Below are positions 1-9,201 of a DNA stretch of 64,000 nucleotides, in pieces. The notes beneath the pieces are model-generated. The model was not told where the DNA came from. It saw nothing but the letters and a program-made list of their open reading frames with translations, and searched no databases. Each line of letters begins with the position of its first letter. The stretch's first letter is position 1. A program made the position numbers and the translations under genes. This stretch comes from DAOUAE01 sp034433795 (GTDB lineage Bacteria; Chloroflexota; UBA6077; FW602-bin22; DAOUAE01), in contig DAOUAE010000065.1 of NCBI GenBank assembly GCA_034433795.1, positions 89,440 through 153,439 on the forward strand, in the 5' to 3' direction.

Positions 1-932
1 CAACGGGATCGCGGCCGGTCTGCAGACGACGGGCTGACAGCCTCGCCGCAGAGCTGGTCGATGGTCTGATCGGCCGGTGGGCGGTAGATAACCGTGAGGC
101 GGCGCTGGAAACGTCGGAGAACGTGCAGCCCGGGCTGCCCCAGGGCCAGGATCAGCACCACATTGCCCAGCGCCCGGCTCCCGTCGAAGACCAGCGAGGT
201 CGCAACATAGAACACAAGGTAGCGCTGGAGGTTTTCTCCCAGGGAGGCGTCGGGAGTCCGGTAGAGCGGGCTCTCCGGCGGACCGCTGAGGAACGGCCAG
301 AACCAGAGGTTCATCAGGAAGCCGAAGGCGAAGCCGGTCAGGGCCCCGTAGAGCGCCAGGCGAAGCCGTTCACCGCGCCGGCCGGGCCAGAGCCGAAGCA
401 GGCGAGCGCCGGCCCCGACCCAGCCGAGGGCAAACATCTGGTAGGGCAACCAGGGACCGACGCCGCCGGTGAGCAGCGCGGAGAGGGCCATGCTCAGGGC
501 GCCGACCAGGAAGCCCAGCCGGGCGCCGAAGACGTAGCCGCTCAGGATCACCAGCAGGAAGACCGGTGTGGCCCCGAGCAGACTGGGGACCAGACGCAGG
601 GCGGCGTTCGCCGTGACCAGTCCGGCGGTTAGAGCCAGGAGCCGCGATCCGGTCAGGCTCTGCTGGGCCGCCCGGAGGGCGCTGAGAAGCGACAGGCCGA
701 GCAGAACGGCGAAAAGCAGTGGCGCATCAGCGCTGTGGCTCAGGGCGCTGGCCTCGACTGGCTCGACCGGCACCAGCAAAGGCGAGAAGAAGGCGACCAG
801 ACCCACCAGCGAGGCCGTGACGAGAAGAAGATCGCCGAGACGGTCCCTGGCCGGCGGGTAACCGGCCGCCGGGTGCTGTGGCCGGCGCGCCGGGGGCAGA
901 GCGGTCGTCTGGCGGTCGGGGCGGTGGTTCAC
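1..932 (-). CDS. ECF transporter substrate-binding (S) membrane component, partial
   Basis: Seen: an open frame on the minus strand from a GTG at 932-930 to the window edge, 310 codons, 3' end missing. The GTG overlaps the TGA of the upstream ATPase gene (GTGA), so translation is probably coupled. After a basic Pro-rich N-terminus of about 30 residues come several hydrophobic segments (for example VTASLVGLVAFFSPLLV and FGARLGFLVGALSMALSALL) with a GGVGPWLPYQMFALGWVGAG stretch, typical of S components of energy-coupling-factor transporters. The last 40 residues are soluble and basic. Inference: because the operon is led by a cobalamin riboswitch and carries transcobalamin-like exported proteins, the substrate is probably cobalamin or a corrinoid. 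The family alone does not fix the substrate. Confidence 0.8.
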   Translation of the reverse strand, partial: MNHRPDRQTTALPPARRPQHPAAGYPPARDRLGDLLLVTASLVGLVAFFSPLLVPVEPVEASALSHSADAPLLFAVLLGLSLLSALRAAQQSLTGSRLLALTAGLVTANAALRLVPSLLGATPVFLLVILSGYVFGARLGFLVGALSMALSALLTGGVGPWLPYQMFALGWVGAGARLLRLWPGRRGERLRLALYGALTGFAFGFLMNLWFWPFLSGPPESPLYRTPDASLGENLQRYLVFYVATSLVFDGSRALGNVVLILALGQPGLHVLRRFQRRLTVIYRPPADQTIDQLCGEAVSPSSADRPRSR

Positions 933-2500
933 GGTGTTCTCTCCTGGGCGTGGCTCAGACAGGCCAGGGCCTCTTCCACCGTCGCCGCCAGGCCGTCGGT
1001 GACCTGGGCGATCTGCGGGGCGAACCCCGGTATACGGGCGAGGACCGGGCCCGGTGGACCATCGGCCCGGAGGCGGCCCGCCTCGAGAAAGAGGACGCGG
1101 TCGCACCAGCGGGCCACAAATTCGACGTCGTGGGTGGCGACCAGGAGACCGCGCCCGTCGGCCGCCAGGTCGCGGAGGATCTGGCCCAGGGCCTCTTTCT
1201 GCTGGGGGTCCAGGCCACGCGTGGGTTCGTCGAGCAGAAGGAGCGCCGGCTCGGTCGCCAGCACGGCCGCCAGCGCCACCCGCTGGCGCTGGCCCACACT
1301 GAGATCGCGGGGGTCGGCCTCGGCCAGCGGGCCCAGCGCCAGCCGCTCCAGCCACTCCCGGCCGTCGCCGGGAAGGTTCTGCCAGCGCCGGCTGGCGGCG
1401 ACCTCCGCCCGGACCGTGGGAGCGAAAAGGAGGGCGGCCGGATTCTGGGGGAGGTAGCCAAGTCGGGGGGTCTGGCCAGAGGCCCAGACGAGGCGGCCCT
1501 GGCTCGGCGGGATGAGCCCGGCGATCAGACGCAGCAGGGTGGTCTTGCCAGCCCCGTTGGGGCCGACCAGGGCGGTGACCTGGCCCTGGTAGATCTCGCC
1601 CGAGATCTCCCGAAGGACAGGGCGGCCGGCGACCGTCCAGCCCAGACGCTCCAGCCGGACCAGAACGGACCCCGGAGTCGGTCGCCCCGGCGATGGAACT
1701 GGTCCGGTCGGGGGCGACCAGTGTGCGCGGGCCTCGGCCGCCGATAGGGGCAGGGGATCCCAGCCCAGCCGCAGGCCCAGTTCGACCACCGGCGGGCGCA
1801 GGGGAACGTGCGGGAGGATGGCTCGTGGGGGGCCGGCCAGGGCGGGCTGACCGGGCCGGAGCGCCAGCAGCGTCGTGCAGGCCGGAAGCACGCGTTCGAG
1901 CCGGTGCTCGGCCAGGACGATGGTGGTCCCCTCGGCGCGGAGAGCACCGAGCGCGGCCAGAAAATCGGCCGCCGCTGGTGGATCGAGCTGCGAGGTGGGC
2001 TCGTCCAGAACCAGGACGCTCGGCTGCAACGCCAGAGCGGCGGCCAGCATCACCCGCTGGCGCTCGCCGCCGGAGAGGGTGGCCAGGCGCCGTCGGCGGA
2101 GGTGAGCGATCCCCAGGCGCTCGAGGACCTGGCTGACGCGCTGGGCGATGATGGCAGGCGGGAGGCCGTGGTTCTCCAGGGCGAAGGCTACCTCGCGCTC
2201 GACGGTCTCCATCACCTGCTGGGCTTCCGGGTCCTGCAAGACCGTGCCGACGATCCGACTGAGATCGCGGGGACTGCAGGCGACGGTCGGGCGGTGGTCG
2301 ACACAGACCAGTCCGGTCAGGTAGCCGCCATAGGCGTGGGGGATGAGGCCGTTCAGGCAGCGCAGAAAGGTTGTTTTGCCGGCTCCCGTTGGACCGAGCA
2401 CCAGCGTGAAGGAGCCAGGGGCGAGGTGAAGATCGGCGATCGCGAGCAAGGGTTCGGGCATCGTTGGGTAGCGAAAGGTCAGCTGATAGCACCGGATCAT
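929..2500 (-). CDS. ECF transporter fused A-A' ATPase (two ABC domains in one chain)
   Basis: 523 residues with two complete ABC ATPase domains. Domain 1 has Walker A GPTGAGKTTFL near residue 36, signature LSGGERQR and Walker B VLVLDEPTSQLDP. Domain 2 has Walker A GPNGAGKTTLL near residue 310, a degenerate signature LSVGQRQR and Walker B LLLLDEPTRGLDP. Such tandem ATPases energise ECF importers from the cytoplasmic face through the T component. The ATG at 2500 overlaps the stop of the T gene (ATGA) and its own stop overlaps the GTG of the S gene, so the three subunits form one coupled unit. Substrate inferred as corrinoid from the riboswitch. Confidence 0.93.
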   Translation of the reverse strand: MIRCYQLTFRYPTMPEPLLAIADLHLAPGSFTLVLGPTGAGKTTFLRCLNGLIPHAYGGYLTGLVCVDHRPTVACSPRDLSRIVGTVLQDPEAQQVMETVEREVAFALENHGLPPAIIAQRVSQVLERLGIAHLRRRRLATLSGGERQRVMLAAALALQPSVLVLDEPTSQLDPPAAADFLAALGALRAEGTTIVLAEHRLERVLPACTTLLALRPGQPALAGPPRAILPHVPLRPPVVELGLRLGWDPLPLSAAEARAHWSPPTGPVPSPGRPTPGSVLVRLERLGWTVAGRPVLREISGEIYQGQVTALVGPNGAGKTTLLRLIAGLIPPSQGRLVWASGQTPRLGYLPQNPAALLFAPTVRAEVAASRRWQNLPGDGREWLERLALGPLAEADPRDLSVGQRQRVALAAVLATEPALLLLDEPTRGLDPQQKEALGQILRDLAADGRGLLVATHDVEFVARWCDRVLFLEAGRLRADGPPGPVLARIPGFAPQIAQVTDGLAATVEEALACLSHAQERTP

Positions 2501-3531
2501 CGCTCAGGCTCCGGGCCAGCTCGACCGAGAAGGGCGACCAGGGCCGGGCCGGTGTAGAGAAGACTGGCCGGCGGCCAGAATTCCGGCCAGCGAAGGGGCC
2601 CGCTGAAGGGATAGGCCAGGCGGTCGGGGTGGGTGAGGCGCACGAGCAGGAAAGCCAGGGCCAGGAGACCGAGTCCGACGACGGCGGCGGTATCGCGGCC
2701 GGTCCAGGGCCGGGGACGGTAGCGGGTCCGGGGCTGGCGGTCGCCGGCCAGCCAGAGGCCGCTCAGCGCCAGAGCCAGCCCGGCGCCGAGCAGACTCAGC
2801 CCGGCGGCCTGGCTGAGCAATCCGAAGGCCTGGCCGAAGAGGCCGATGAGGAGGCTGATACAGCCGCTTAGCAGGGCCAGGCGGAAGAGGCGGGGAGCAC
2901 GCGGGTGGCCGGCGGTGAAGCCGCGGACCTCCAGGGCCTCGCTGTACTGGAGCGCCTGCTCAAGGGTGACGGTCAGCAGCGGGACGACGAGCGGGACCAG
3001 ATCGCCGGGCCGGCGCAGACGGTGGCCACGGAGACGCTGGGCCTCGCGGGTCTCCTGCAGGGACTGGTAGGCGCGCGGGACCAGCGCCAGGCCGATGGCC
3101 AGAACCAGGCCGAGATCGCGCAGCGAGGCCGGAACCAGATCCAGCAGGTCCTCGTGGCTCACACTGGCGTTGAAAACCCCAAAAATCACGAGGAGCGTCA
3201 AGAGGGTCAGCCCCGCGGTCAGACCGTAGAGTAGGGCCTCGAGGGTGAGGGCACCCCCGATCACCGGCCACGCCTCCGGCAGCCGGAGCAGCACGGTGGT
3301 GCCGTAGCGGGCGACCAGGACGTTGTAGAGGGGAGCGACGAGGGCCAGAAGAGTGCCGCTGAGGAGGAACAGGCGCAGGAGCGGCCAGCGGTCGGGACGA
3401 GCCCAGCGAACGCCCGCCAGCAGGACGGCCAGGCTCAGGACGATCAGGTACAGCGGGTGGCGGGTGGCGAGGGCCAGCCCCAGGCTGACCAGCAGCCAGA
3501 GAGCCCAGACGCGGGCGTCGAGGCCGCTCAT
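2497..3531 (-). CDS. ECF transporter transmembrane (T) component, CbiQ/EcfT family
   Basis: 344 residues from the ATG at 3531, which overlaps the TGA of the upstream gene (ATGA). The frame is open further upstream, but that part is a shadow of the neighbouring gene. Multiple membrane helices fill the chain. Two cytoplasmic coupling-helix motifs typical of EcfT are present: TREAQRLRGHRL and SEALEVRGF, which contact the two ATPase domains. The stop overlaps the ATPase start. Known role: the T subunit links the A-A' ATPases to the S component in ECF importers. Confidence 0.9.
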   Translation of the reverse strand: MSGLDARVWALWLLVSLGLALATRHPLYLIVLSLAVLLAGVRWARPDRWPLLRLFLLSGTLLALVAPLYNVLVARYGTTVLLRLPEAWPVIGGALTLEALLYGLTAGLTLLTLLVIFGVFNASVSHEDLLDLVPASLRDLGLVLAIGLALVPRAYQSLQETREAQRLRGHRLRRPGDLVPLVVPLLTVTLEQALQYSEALEVRGFTAGHPRAPRLFRLALLSGCISLLIGLFGQAFGLLSQAAGLSLLGAGLALALSGLWLAGDRQPRTRYRPRPWTGRDTAAVVGLGLLALAFLLVRLTHPDRLAYPFSGPLRWPEFWPPASLLYTGPALVALLGRAGPEPER

Positions 3532-4355
3532 CGGCGCTGCCTCCAGGCGATCAGGATGGCGGTGCCGAGGAGACCGACCGTGATGACAAAGACGAGGTAA
3601 TCGGCCGGAGGACCGGGCGCCGATGTCGGTGTGGGGGACGGGGAGGGTGAAGGCGAAGGAGCGAGCAGGAGCGTCGGCGACGGCGTGGGGACAGCCGGGG
3701 GAGCGATCGACGTGAACGTGGGCGAGGGCGGAACGGTGGGCGAGGGGGTGAGAGGCTGAGTGGGTGGTGGAGGAGAGATGGTCGGGGTAGCGGGATCCGG
3801 CCCGGGCGGGCGGGTGGGCGTGACGGCTGGCGACCGGAGAGGCGGTGCTGGTGCTGGGGGAGTGGGGAGTGGGAGGCCCAGACGGCGGGCGATGGTGGGC
3901 ACATCGTCGGCCGGTGGCAGGCTGAGACGGGTTCCACCCCAGGCCCAGAGGTCCACGTCGCCGTCGCGGACGACCCGGCTGCTGGGCCCGAGGTCGCTCC
4001 GACGCCAGGTGCCGTCGGGCTGGCGCAGATAGTAGTGCCAGTAGCGGCACTCACCCCCGCCACGGCACTGGCAGAAGCAGTCGTCGCGTGGCGGAAAACA
4101 GCCGACGCCTTCAATGGCGCAGACGGCGGCTCCCAGTCCGCCGTACTCCTGGGTCTGGACGTCCAGCCCGCTGCGTCGGAGCAGATCGAGACCGCGGAGG
4201 GTAGAGCTGTCCAGCGGCACGACCCGGTAGATGACGCGGCCGTCGCCGGGGGCGACGACCAGCCCGGCGGCCCCGCTGGCCCCGGCCGGAGAGACCGTGA
4301 CCCAGAAGAGCAGGAGCCAGAGAATCACAGGCCAGCGGAGACCGCGCGAGCGCAT
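3528..4355 (-). CDS. Exported DUF4430 / transcobalamin beta-domain-like protein, membrane anchored
   Basis: 275 residues. An N-terminal signal segment (LLLFWVTVSPAGASGA) is followed by a compact domain, residues about 30-145, with GLDLLRRSGLDV, CAIEGVGC and GECRYWHYYL. This is the pattern of DUF4430, the family related to the C-terminal beta-domain of transcobalamin and intrinsic factor. A Pro/Thr/Ser-rich linker (about 150-245) then leads to a C-terminal membrane helix and RQRR. The gene lies 9 bp after the barrel-protein gene and overlaps the T component. Inference: a surface-tethered half of a corrinoid-binding protein. The family call rests on motif shape only. Confidence 0.72.
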   Translation of the reverse strand: MRSRGLRWPVILWLLLFWVTVSPAGASGAAGLVVAPGDGRVIYRVVPLDSSTLRGLDLLRRSGLDVQTQEYGGLGAAVCAIEGVGCFPPRDDCFCQCRGGGECRYWHYYLRQPDGTWRRSDLGPSSRVVRDGDVDLWAWGGTRLSLPPADDVPTIARRLGLPLPTPPAPAPPLRSPAVTPTRPPGPDPATPTISPPPPTQPLTPSPTVPPSPTFTSIAPPAVPTPSPTLLLAPSPSPSPSPTPTSAPGPPADYLVFVITVGLLGTAILIAWRQRR

Positions 4356-4364
4356 CGGCGTCTC

Positions 4365-5444
4365 TCAGAGACGGGTGGTTGACCGCCGGAAGACCAGACC
4401 GCTCAGCACCAGGGCCATCCCGATGAGGACCGGCAGCGCCACCGGGGCGCCGGTCCGGGGCAGGCGGGTGGGGGTAACCGGAGCCGGTGCGGGGGCTGGC
4501 CGGACGATGGGCAGCGGCTGGCCGACCAGAGCCGGAACCGCCTGGACCGTGGCCAGGAGGTTATCCTCCGGGACCCCGGCCTTCCAGCGGAAGGCGCCGC
4601 TGGGGTTCTGGAGGGCCAGGAGGGCGGTCAGGGGGTTCCCCTGGGGGCGGGCCCAGGCCTCGGGCCGCTGGCCGACGGCCAGGAGGGCCTGGAGGACCAG
4701 CGCGGTGGAGTTGGCGTCGGTCTCGGTGCCGAACTGCGCGGGCTTCTGGAAGGGGAAGCCGCCGTCGTCGTTCTGGACGGTGCGGAAGTACTGGAGGGCG
4801 CGGTCGATGGCCGGGCGGGCGGCCTCACCGCCGACCCGGGCCAGGGCCTGGACGGCCAGAGCGGTGGTGTTGGTATCGCCGGAGCCGGGCTGCTGGCCGC
4901 CATCCCAGGCCCAGGCGCCCTCGGGCAGCTGGGTCCGGAGCAGCCAGGTGACCATGGCTGGGGTTATGGCTGCCCGGTCGGTGGCGGCCAGGGCCAGCAG
5001 GGCGTAGGCGTGGTCGATGGCGCTCTGGCCGAGGCGGCCTGATTGCGGGTCGACGAAAGTGCGCAGGTGGGCCACCAGATCGAGACCGGCGAAGCGGCGC
5101 GGGTCCTGACCGGTGGCTGTCAGGGCCAGGATCACCTTGGCGGTCAGCCCGGCTGATTTCTCTAGGGCCGGGCGCTGGCGGGTCAGGTAATCGAGGGCCG
5201 GCGCCGGTGCGGCCTGCCCGACGGCGCCGAGGGCGAGGAGGGCGTCGGCGGTCGTGCCGGGGGCGCTCTGGGGCTTGCCGAAGCCACCGTCGGCGTTCCG
5301 CTGGCTGAGGAGCCAGGTGATCGCTCGATTGGCGGCGGCTGTCGGATCGGTGGCTGCGGGTGGGGCGGCCTGGGCTGGGGTCAGCAGGCCAGCCAGCAGA
5401 CCCAGAAGCACAAGAAAAGTCACAACCCATGGCCAGCGTCGCAT
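4365..5444 (-). CDS. Exported alpha6/alpha6-barrel repeat protein (prenyltransferase/squalene-cyclase-like, transcobalamin alpha-domain-like) with LPxTG-like tail
   Basis: 359 residues. A signal peptide is cut near PAQA-APPAA. Several repeats of the type AITWLLSQRNADGGFG, YFRTVQNDDGGFPF and LLALQNPSGAFRW follow, each ending in a helix such as TTALAVQALARVGG. This is the alpha/alpha barrel shared by prenyltransferases, terpene cyclases and the alpha-domain of intrinsic factor and transcobalamin. The C-terminus has LPRTG, a hydrophobic helix and FRRSTTRL, a sortase-type or anchor tail. It is the first gene after a cobalamin riboswitch, which favours corrinoid binding over lipid chemistry. No catalytic cyclase DxDD motif is seen. 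Confidence 0.78.
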   Translation of the reverse strand: MRRWPWVVTFLVLLGLLAGLLTPAQAAPPAATDPTAAANRAITWLLSQRNADGGFGKPQSAPGTTADALLALGAVGQAAPAPALDYLTRQRPALEKSAGLTAKVILALTATGQDPRRFAGLDLVAHLRTFVDPQSGRLGQSAIDHAYALLALAATDRAAITPAMVTWLLRTQLPEGAWAWDGGQQPGSGDTNTTALAVQALARVGGEAARPAIDRALQYFRTVQNDDGGFPFQKPAQFGTETDANSTALVLQALLAVGQRPEAWARPQGNPLTALLALQNPSGAFRWKAGVPEDNLLATVQAVPALVGQPLPIVRPAPAPAPVTPTRLPRTGAPVALPVLIGMALVLSGLVFRRSTTRL

Positions 5445-5503
5445 GGCGACTCCTTTCGGGGGATATAGAGCGGTGGGATGGATGCAGGGCTAGAGAACGA
5501 CGA

Positions 5504-5528
5504 CCCCCTTGCCGAAGCGGCAAGGGGG
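5504..5528 (-). terminator. Hairpin after the cobalamin aptamer (likely expression platform)
   Basis: Perfect 10-bp arms (CCCCCTTGCC and its complement) around a 5-nt loop, between the aptamer and the first gene. On the minus strand it is followed by TCGTCGTTCTC, only weakly U-rich, so it may act by termination or by affecting the leader structure. Confidence 0.55.
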
Positions 5529-5559
5529 CGGATCAGGTGGTGGTTGGCATCGCAGTTCC

Positions 5560-5750
<191 letters not shown>

Positions 5751-5766
5751 GTTGTCTGGCGCGGCT

Positions 5767-5795
5767 ATCATAGAGGATGGCGTCGCGGGTGTCAA
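5767..5795 (-). promoter_or_regulatory. Promoter of the riboswitch/ECF operon
   Basis: On the minus strand TTGACA (complement of 5790-5795), a 17-nt spacer, then TATGAT (complement of 5767-5772). Near-consensus housekeeping promoter about 10-15 nt before the aptamer. Confidence 0.8.
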
Positions 5796-5925
5796 GCGTG
5801 TCGGCGGCGCGGGGTCATAATCTCGACATAAATCAGGGGCCGGTGGTCAGACGGGCTAGACGCTCGAGCGCCGTTAGTGTAGAATGCCGGACGCCAGGGA
5901 CGCCCCGGATGGAGGAGTACAGGCG

Positions 5926-8706
5926 ATGGGCATGGTGATCGCCATCCTGCGGCTGGTTGTCAAGCGCAGCCTGAACAATATCAATCTGCTGGTGACCACC
6001 ATCATCGGTCTGGTCGTCACGGTCAGTCTGGTGGCGGCGGTGCCGCTCTACTCGGACGCGATGATCGAGCGGCTGTTGCAGAAACGGTTGCAGCAGCCCT
6101 CGCAGCGGCCGCCGGGGGCGGTGCGCATCCGGCATCTGGAGGAGAAGGCGACGCCCAGCACCCTCGATCAGTTCCGCCGTCTGGACGAGTTCGTTCTCAA
6201 CAACGCCGAATGGATCATGGGGTTGCCCCTGAAGCGGCCCATCCTCCGCTACTTCGCCACCGACACCCATCTTCTGCAAGGGGTCGCCGAGACCGAGAAG
6301 GTCAATCCGCTGGCCAGTGAGGCCAAGTACGCCTACATCGCCTTCCAGCAGGGGCTGGAGAGGTACATCAGGATCGTCGAGGGGCAGGGGCTGCCGCCAG
6401 GTCCGAGCCCGGACGATGTCGTGCCGGTGATTCTGAGCACGACAGCCTCCGAGGAACTCCACATGTACGTGGGCGAGTCCTATTACTACATTGGCGGCGA
6501 CCGCTTCAACCCGGCCCGGGTGACGCTGAAGGTGGTGGGCCTCTGGGAGCCGCTCGAGCCCAACTCGGACTACTGGCTTTACCATCCCGATGTCATGTAC
6601 AACACCCTCTTCACCACCGAAGAGCACCTCTTTCAGAACATTTTGAAGATCATGCCCCAGGCGATTCACGAGTATTCCTGGTACATGATCTTCGACCACA
6701 ACGCCCTCCATTCGACCAACGTCGACCGTGTCCTGGGTGGTCTGCGCTACCTGGAGACGCGGGTGGCCACGATGATGCCCAATACCAAAGTCGACCTGGC
6801 GCCAGGGGATCTGCTGGAAGAGTTCGCTCGCCGGGCCTTTCTGCTGAAACTCCTGCTCTTCGCCCTGAGCATCCCCATGCTGGCGGTCATCCTCTATTAC
6901 ATCATCACCTCGGTCGGCATGGTCATCGATCGCCAGCGCAGCGAGATCGCGGTTTTCAAGAGCCGGGGGATGAGCACCTTCCAGATCATCGGATTGTATC
7001 TTCTGGAGGGGGTGCTTATCGGCGGCATCGCTCTGGCTATTGGTCCTCTCATTGGTATCGGCATCGCCCAGTTGATCGGTCAGAGTTACAGTTTTCTGCT
7101 CTTCGCTCAGCGGCCGCCGCTCCCGGTGATGTTCTCGACCCAAACGCTCCAGTACGCCGCCCTGGCGGCCGGTCTGGCGGTCCTGGCCATGCTGGTGCCG
7201 GCGGTGGGGGCCGCCCGCTACACGATCATCACCTACAAGCAGGAAGTTGCCCGCTCCTATCGGCGACCGCTCTGGCAGCGCTTCTTCGTCGATATTCTGC
7301 TGCTGGCGGTGGCGGCCTACGGCTACCGAACGCTTCAGCAGCAGCGCTCGATTCTCAACATCGCCGGCGAGGGGGAGATCGTCGTTGACCCGTTGATGTT
7401 GCTGGTGCCCTCGCTCTTCATCTTCGCCCTGGCGTTGCTCTTCCTGCGGCTCTTCCCGTTGCTGACCGCCGGCCTGGCCCGGCTGGGGAGCCTGTTCGGC
7501 AACGCGCCGGTCGTGCTGGCCCTGCGCCAGATCGCCCGGATGCCGCTGGCCTACAGCCCGCTGGTGCTCCTCCTGACCCTGACGCTGGCGCTCGGGGCCT
7601 TCGCCGCCTCGGCGGCCCACACGATGAACCGCAATTTCACCGAGCGGGTGCTCTACGAGATCCCGGCCGACCTCATTCTGACCGAGGTCTGGGAGTACAA
7701 CGAGACCGAAAACTACTTCATCGAGCCTCCCTTCAGCGCCCACGAGGTGCCGGGGGTGGTGGCCCTGACCCGGGCCAAGCAGTTCACCGCTCGTCCCAAC
7801 ATCGGGCGGGGACAGCAGCGCGATGTCCAGGTGCTGGGGGTGGACCGGACGACGTTTGCCAACGTGGCCTGGTGGCGTTCCGACTTCGCCCCGCGGCCGC
7901 TGGGGGCGCTGATGAACGCTCTGGCCATTGACGAGTCGGCGGCGATCACCACGCCGGCCTTTCTGGCCCGCTACCAGCTCAACATCGGCGATACGGTGCA
8001 GCTGGTTTTCGGCAACAAGATCGTGGATTTCCGGATCGTCGAGGTCGCCGACTACTTCCCCACGCTCTATCCGGAGAAGGGCGACTTCTTCGTGGCCAAT
8101 CTGGACTACCTCTACGACCAGACGGGCCTGCAGCCCTATGATGTCTGGGTCAAGGTCGATCCCAACTATCGGAGCCATGACATCGTCGAGGCGATGGAGA
8201 AAAATGGTATTCGGATCGTGCGGATCCGTGACAGCCGGGTGCAGGTCAACGTGGGTCGGCTGGATCCGCAGCGGACCGGCCTCTTCGGCGTCCTTTCTAT
8301 CGGCTTCATCGTGGCGGCTCTCCTGACTGTCCTGGGCTTCTTCCTCTACGCCTTCCTCTCGTTCCAGAAGCGGATGCTGCAGATGGGCATCCTGCGGGCC
8401 ATCGGTCTCTCCAGCGCCCAGCTTTTCGTGCTGTTGATGCTGGAGCAGGTCTTTCTCATCGTCCTGGGGATTGCCGCCGGCACGGCCTTCGGGCTCTGGA
8501 CGAGTTCGCTCTTTATTCCGTTCCTGCAGGTCAGCGCTGATCAGTACGGGACGACGCCGAAGTTCGTGGTCGAGCTGGCCTGGGGCGATGTCCAGCGCAT
8601 CTATGTGATTATGGGTCTGATGCTGGCGGTCGGCCTGCTCTGCATGATCGTCCTGCTGCGGCGGATGAAGATCTACCAGGCGGTGAAACTGGGCGAGCAG
8701 CTCTGA
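5926..8706 (+). CDS. Two-part FtsX/MacB-type ABC transporter permease
   Basis: 926 residues from the ATG at 5926, chosen over an in-frame upstream ATG because GGAGGAG lies at 5911-5917. Layout: an N-terminal membrane helix, a large extracytoplasmic domain (about residues 45-295), an FtsX core of three to four helices (about 300-430), a second membrane and extracytoplasmic domain (about 500-770), and a second FtsX core ending in RRMKIYQAVKLGEQL. The helix-connecting segments RQRSEIAVFKSRGMS and KRMLQMGILRAIGLSS are typical coupling regions that contact an ATPase. No partner ATPase is in the window. Likely role: lipid, lipoprotein or peptide extrusion; the substrate is unknown. Confidence 0.88.
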   Translation: MGMVIAILRLVVKRSLNNINLLVTTIIGLVVTVSLVAAVPLYSDAMIERLLQKRLQQPSQRPPGAVRIRHLEEKATPSTLDQFRRLDEFVLNNAEWIMGLPLKRPILRYFATDTHLLQGVAETEKVNPLASEAKYAYIAFQQGLERYIRIVEGQGLPPGPSPDDVVPVILSTTASEELHMYVGESYYYIGGDRFNPARVTLKVVGLWEPLEPNSDYWLYHPDVMYNTLFTTEEHLFQNILKIMPQAIHEYSWYMIFDHNALHSTNVDRVLGGLRYLETRVATMMPNTKVDLAPGDLLEEFARRAFLLKLLLFALSIPMLAVILYYIITSVGMVIDRQRSEIAVFKSRGMSTFQIIGLYLLEGVLIGGIALAIGPLIGIGIAQLIGQSYSFLLFAQRPPLPVMFSTQTLQYAALAAGLAVLAMLVPAVGAARYTIITYKQEVARSYRRPLWQRFFVDILLLAVAAYGYRTLQQQRSILNIAGEGEIVVDPLMLLVPSLFIFALALLFLRLFPLLTAGLARLGSLFGNAPVVLALRQIARMPLAYSPLVLLLTLTLALGAFAASAAHTMNRNFTERVLYEIPADLILTEVWEYNETENYFIEPPFSAHEVPGVVALTRAKQFTARPNIGRGQQRDVQVLGVDRTTFANVAWWRSDFAPRPLGALMNALAIDESAAITTPAFLARYQLNIGDTVQLVFGNKIVDFRIVEVADYFPTLYPEKGDFFVANLDYLYDQTGLQPYDVWVKVDPNYRSHDIVEAMEKNGIRIVRIRDSRVQVNVGRLDPQRTGLFGVLSIGFIVAALLTVLGFFLYAFLSFQKRMLQMGILRAIGLSSAQLFVLLMLEQVFLIVLGIAAGTAFGLWTSSLFIPFLQVSADQYGTTPKFVVELAWGDVQRIYVIMGLMLAVGLLCMIVLLRRMKIYQAVKLGEQL

Positions 8707-8734
8707 GGACGTGGACCGGCTGCATCGCCGGGCC

Positions 8735-9201
8735 AGCCGAAGGCCAGAGACCAGCCAGCGGCGGGTCCGGGGCTACCGGGCGGCGCTGGCCGCAGCCGGA
8801 CTGCCCTTCGACCCGGCGCTGCTCTGCCACGGCGACTGTACCTACGTGAGCGGGCCCGCTGGGCCGAGCATCTTCTCTCGCTGGCCGAGCCACCAACGGC
8901 TCTCTTCTGCGCCAACGACCGGATGGCCATCGGAGCACTGCTGGCCGCCCGGCGGCGGGGCCGCCATCTTCCGGCGGATCTGGCGGTCGTCGGCTTCGAC
9001 GATATCCCTGGGGCCGCGGTTGTCGACCCGCCGCTGACCACCGTCGCCCAGCCGCTGGCGGCGGTGGCCACTCAGGCGGTGGCCTTCATCCTCTCCCGGT
9101 TGAGCGGCCAGACTGGTCCCGAGCCCCGGCGGGTGGTCCTGACCCCGACGCTGGTGGTCCGGGCCTCGTGCGGGGCGATCACCGTGCCCCCGGCGGCGTA
9201 G
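8735..9201 (+). pseudogene. Decayed LacI-family transcriptional regulator (C-terminal half, frameshifted)
   Basis: One frame gives RRVRGYRAALAAAGLPFDP and GDCTYVSG, typical of the LacI sensor domain. From about 8850 the reading continues in another frame as RWAEHLLSLAEPPTALFCAN, DRMAIGALLAARR, AVVGFDDIPGAAV and PPLTTVAQPL, ending at 9201. The DNA-binding helix-turn-helix and the first third of the sensor domain are absent, and a frameshift lies near 8850-8858. The 3' end runs into the tail of the convergent oxidoreductase gene. Inference: the remnant of a sugar-responsive regulator, possibly once controlling the neighbouring oxidoreductase. Confidence 0.82.

Noticed and set aside
5833..8178. 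781-codon open frame on the minus strand opposite the ABC permease
   Set aside because: It lies wholly across a clear FtsX-type gene; the product is Arg/His/Gln/Asp-rich with no fold, a typical GC-rich shadow.
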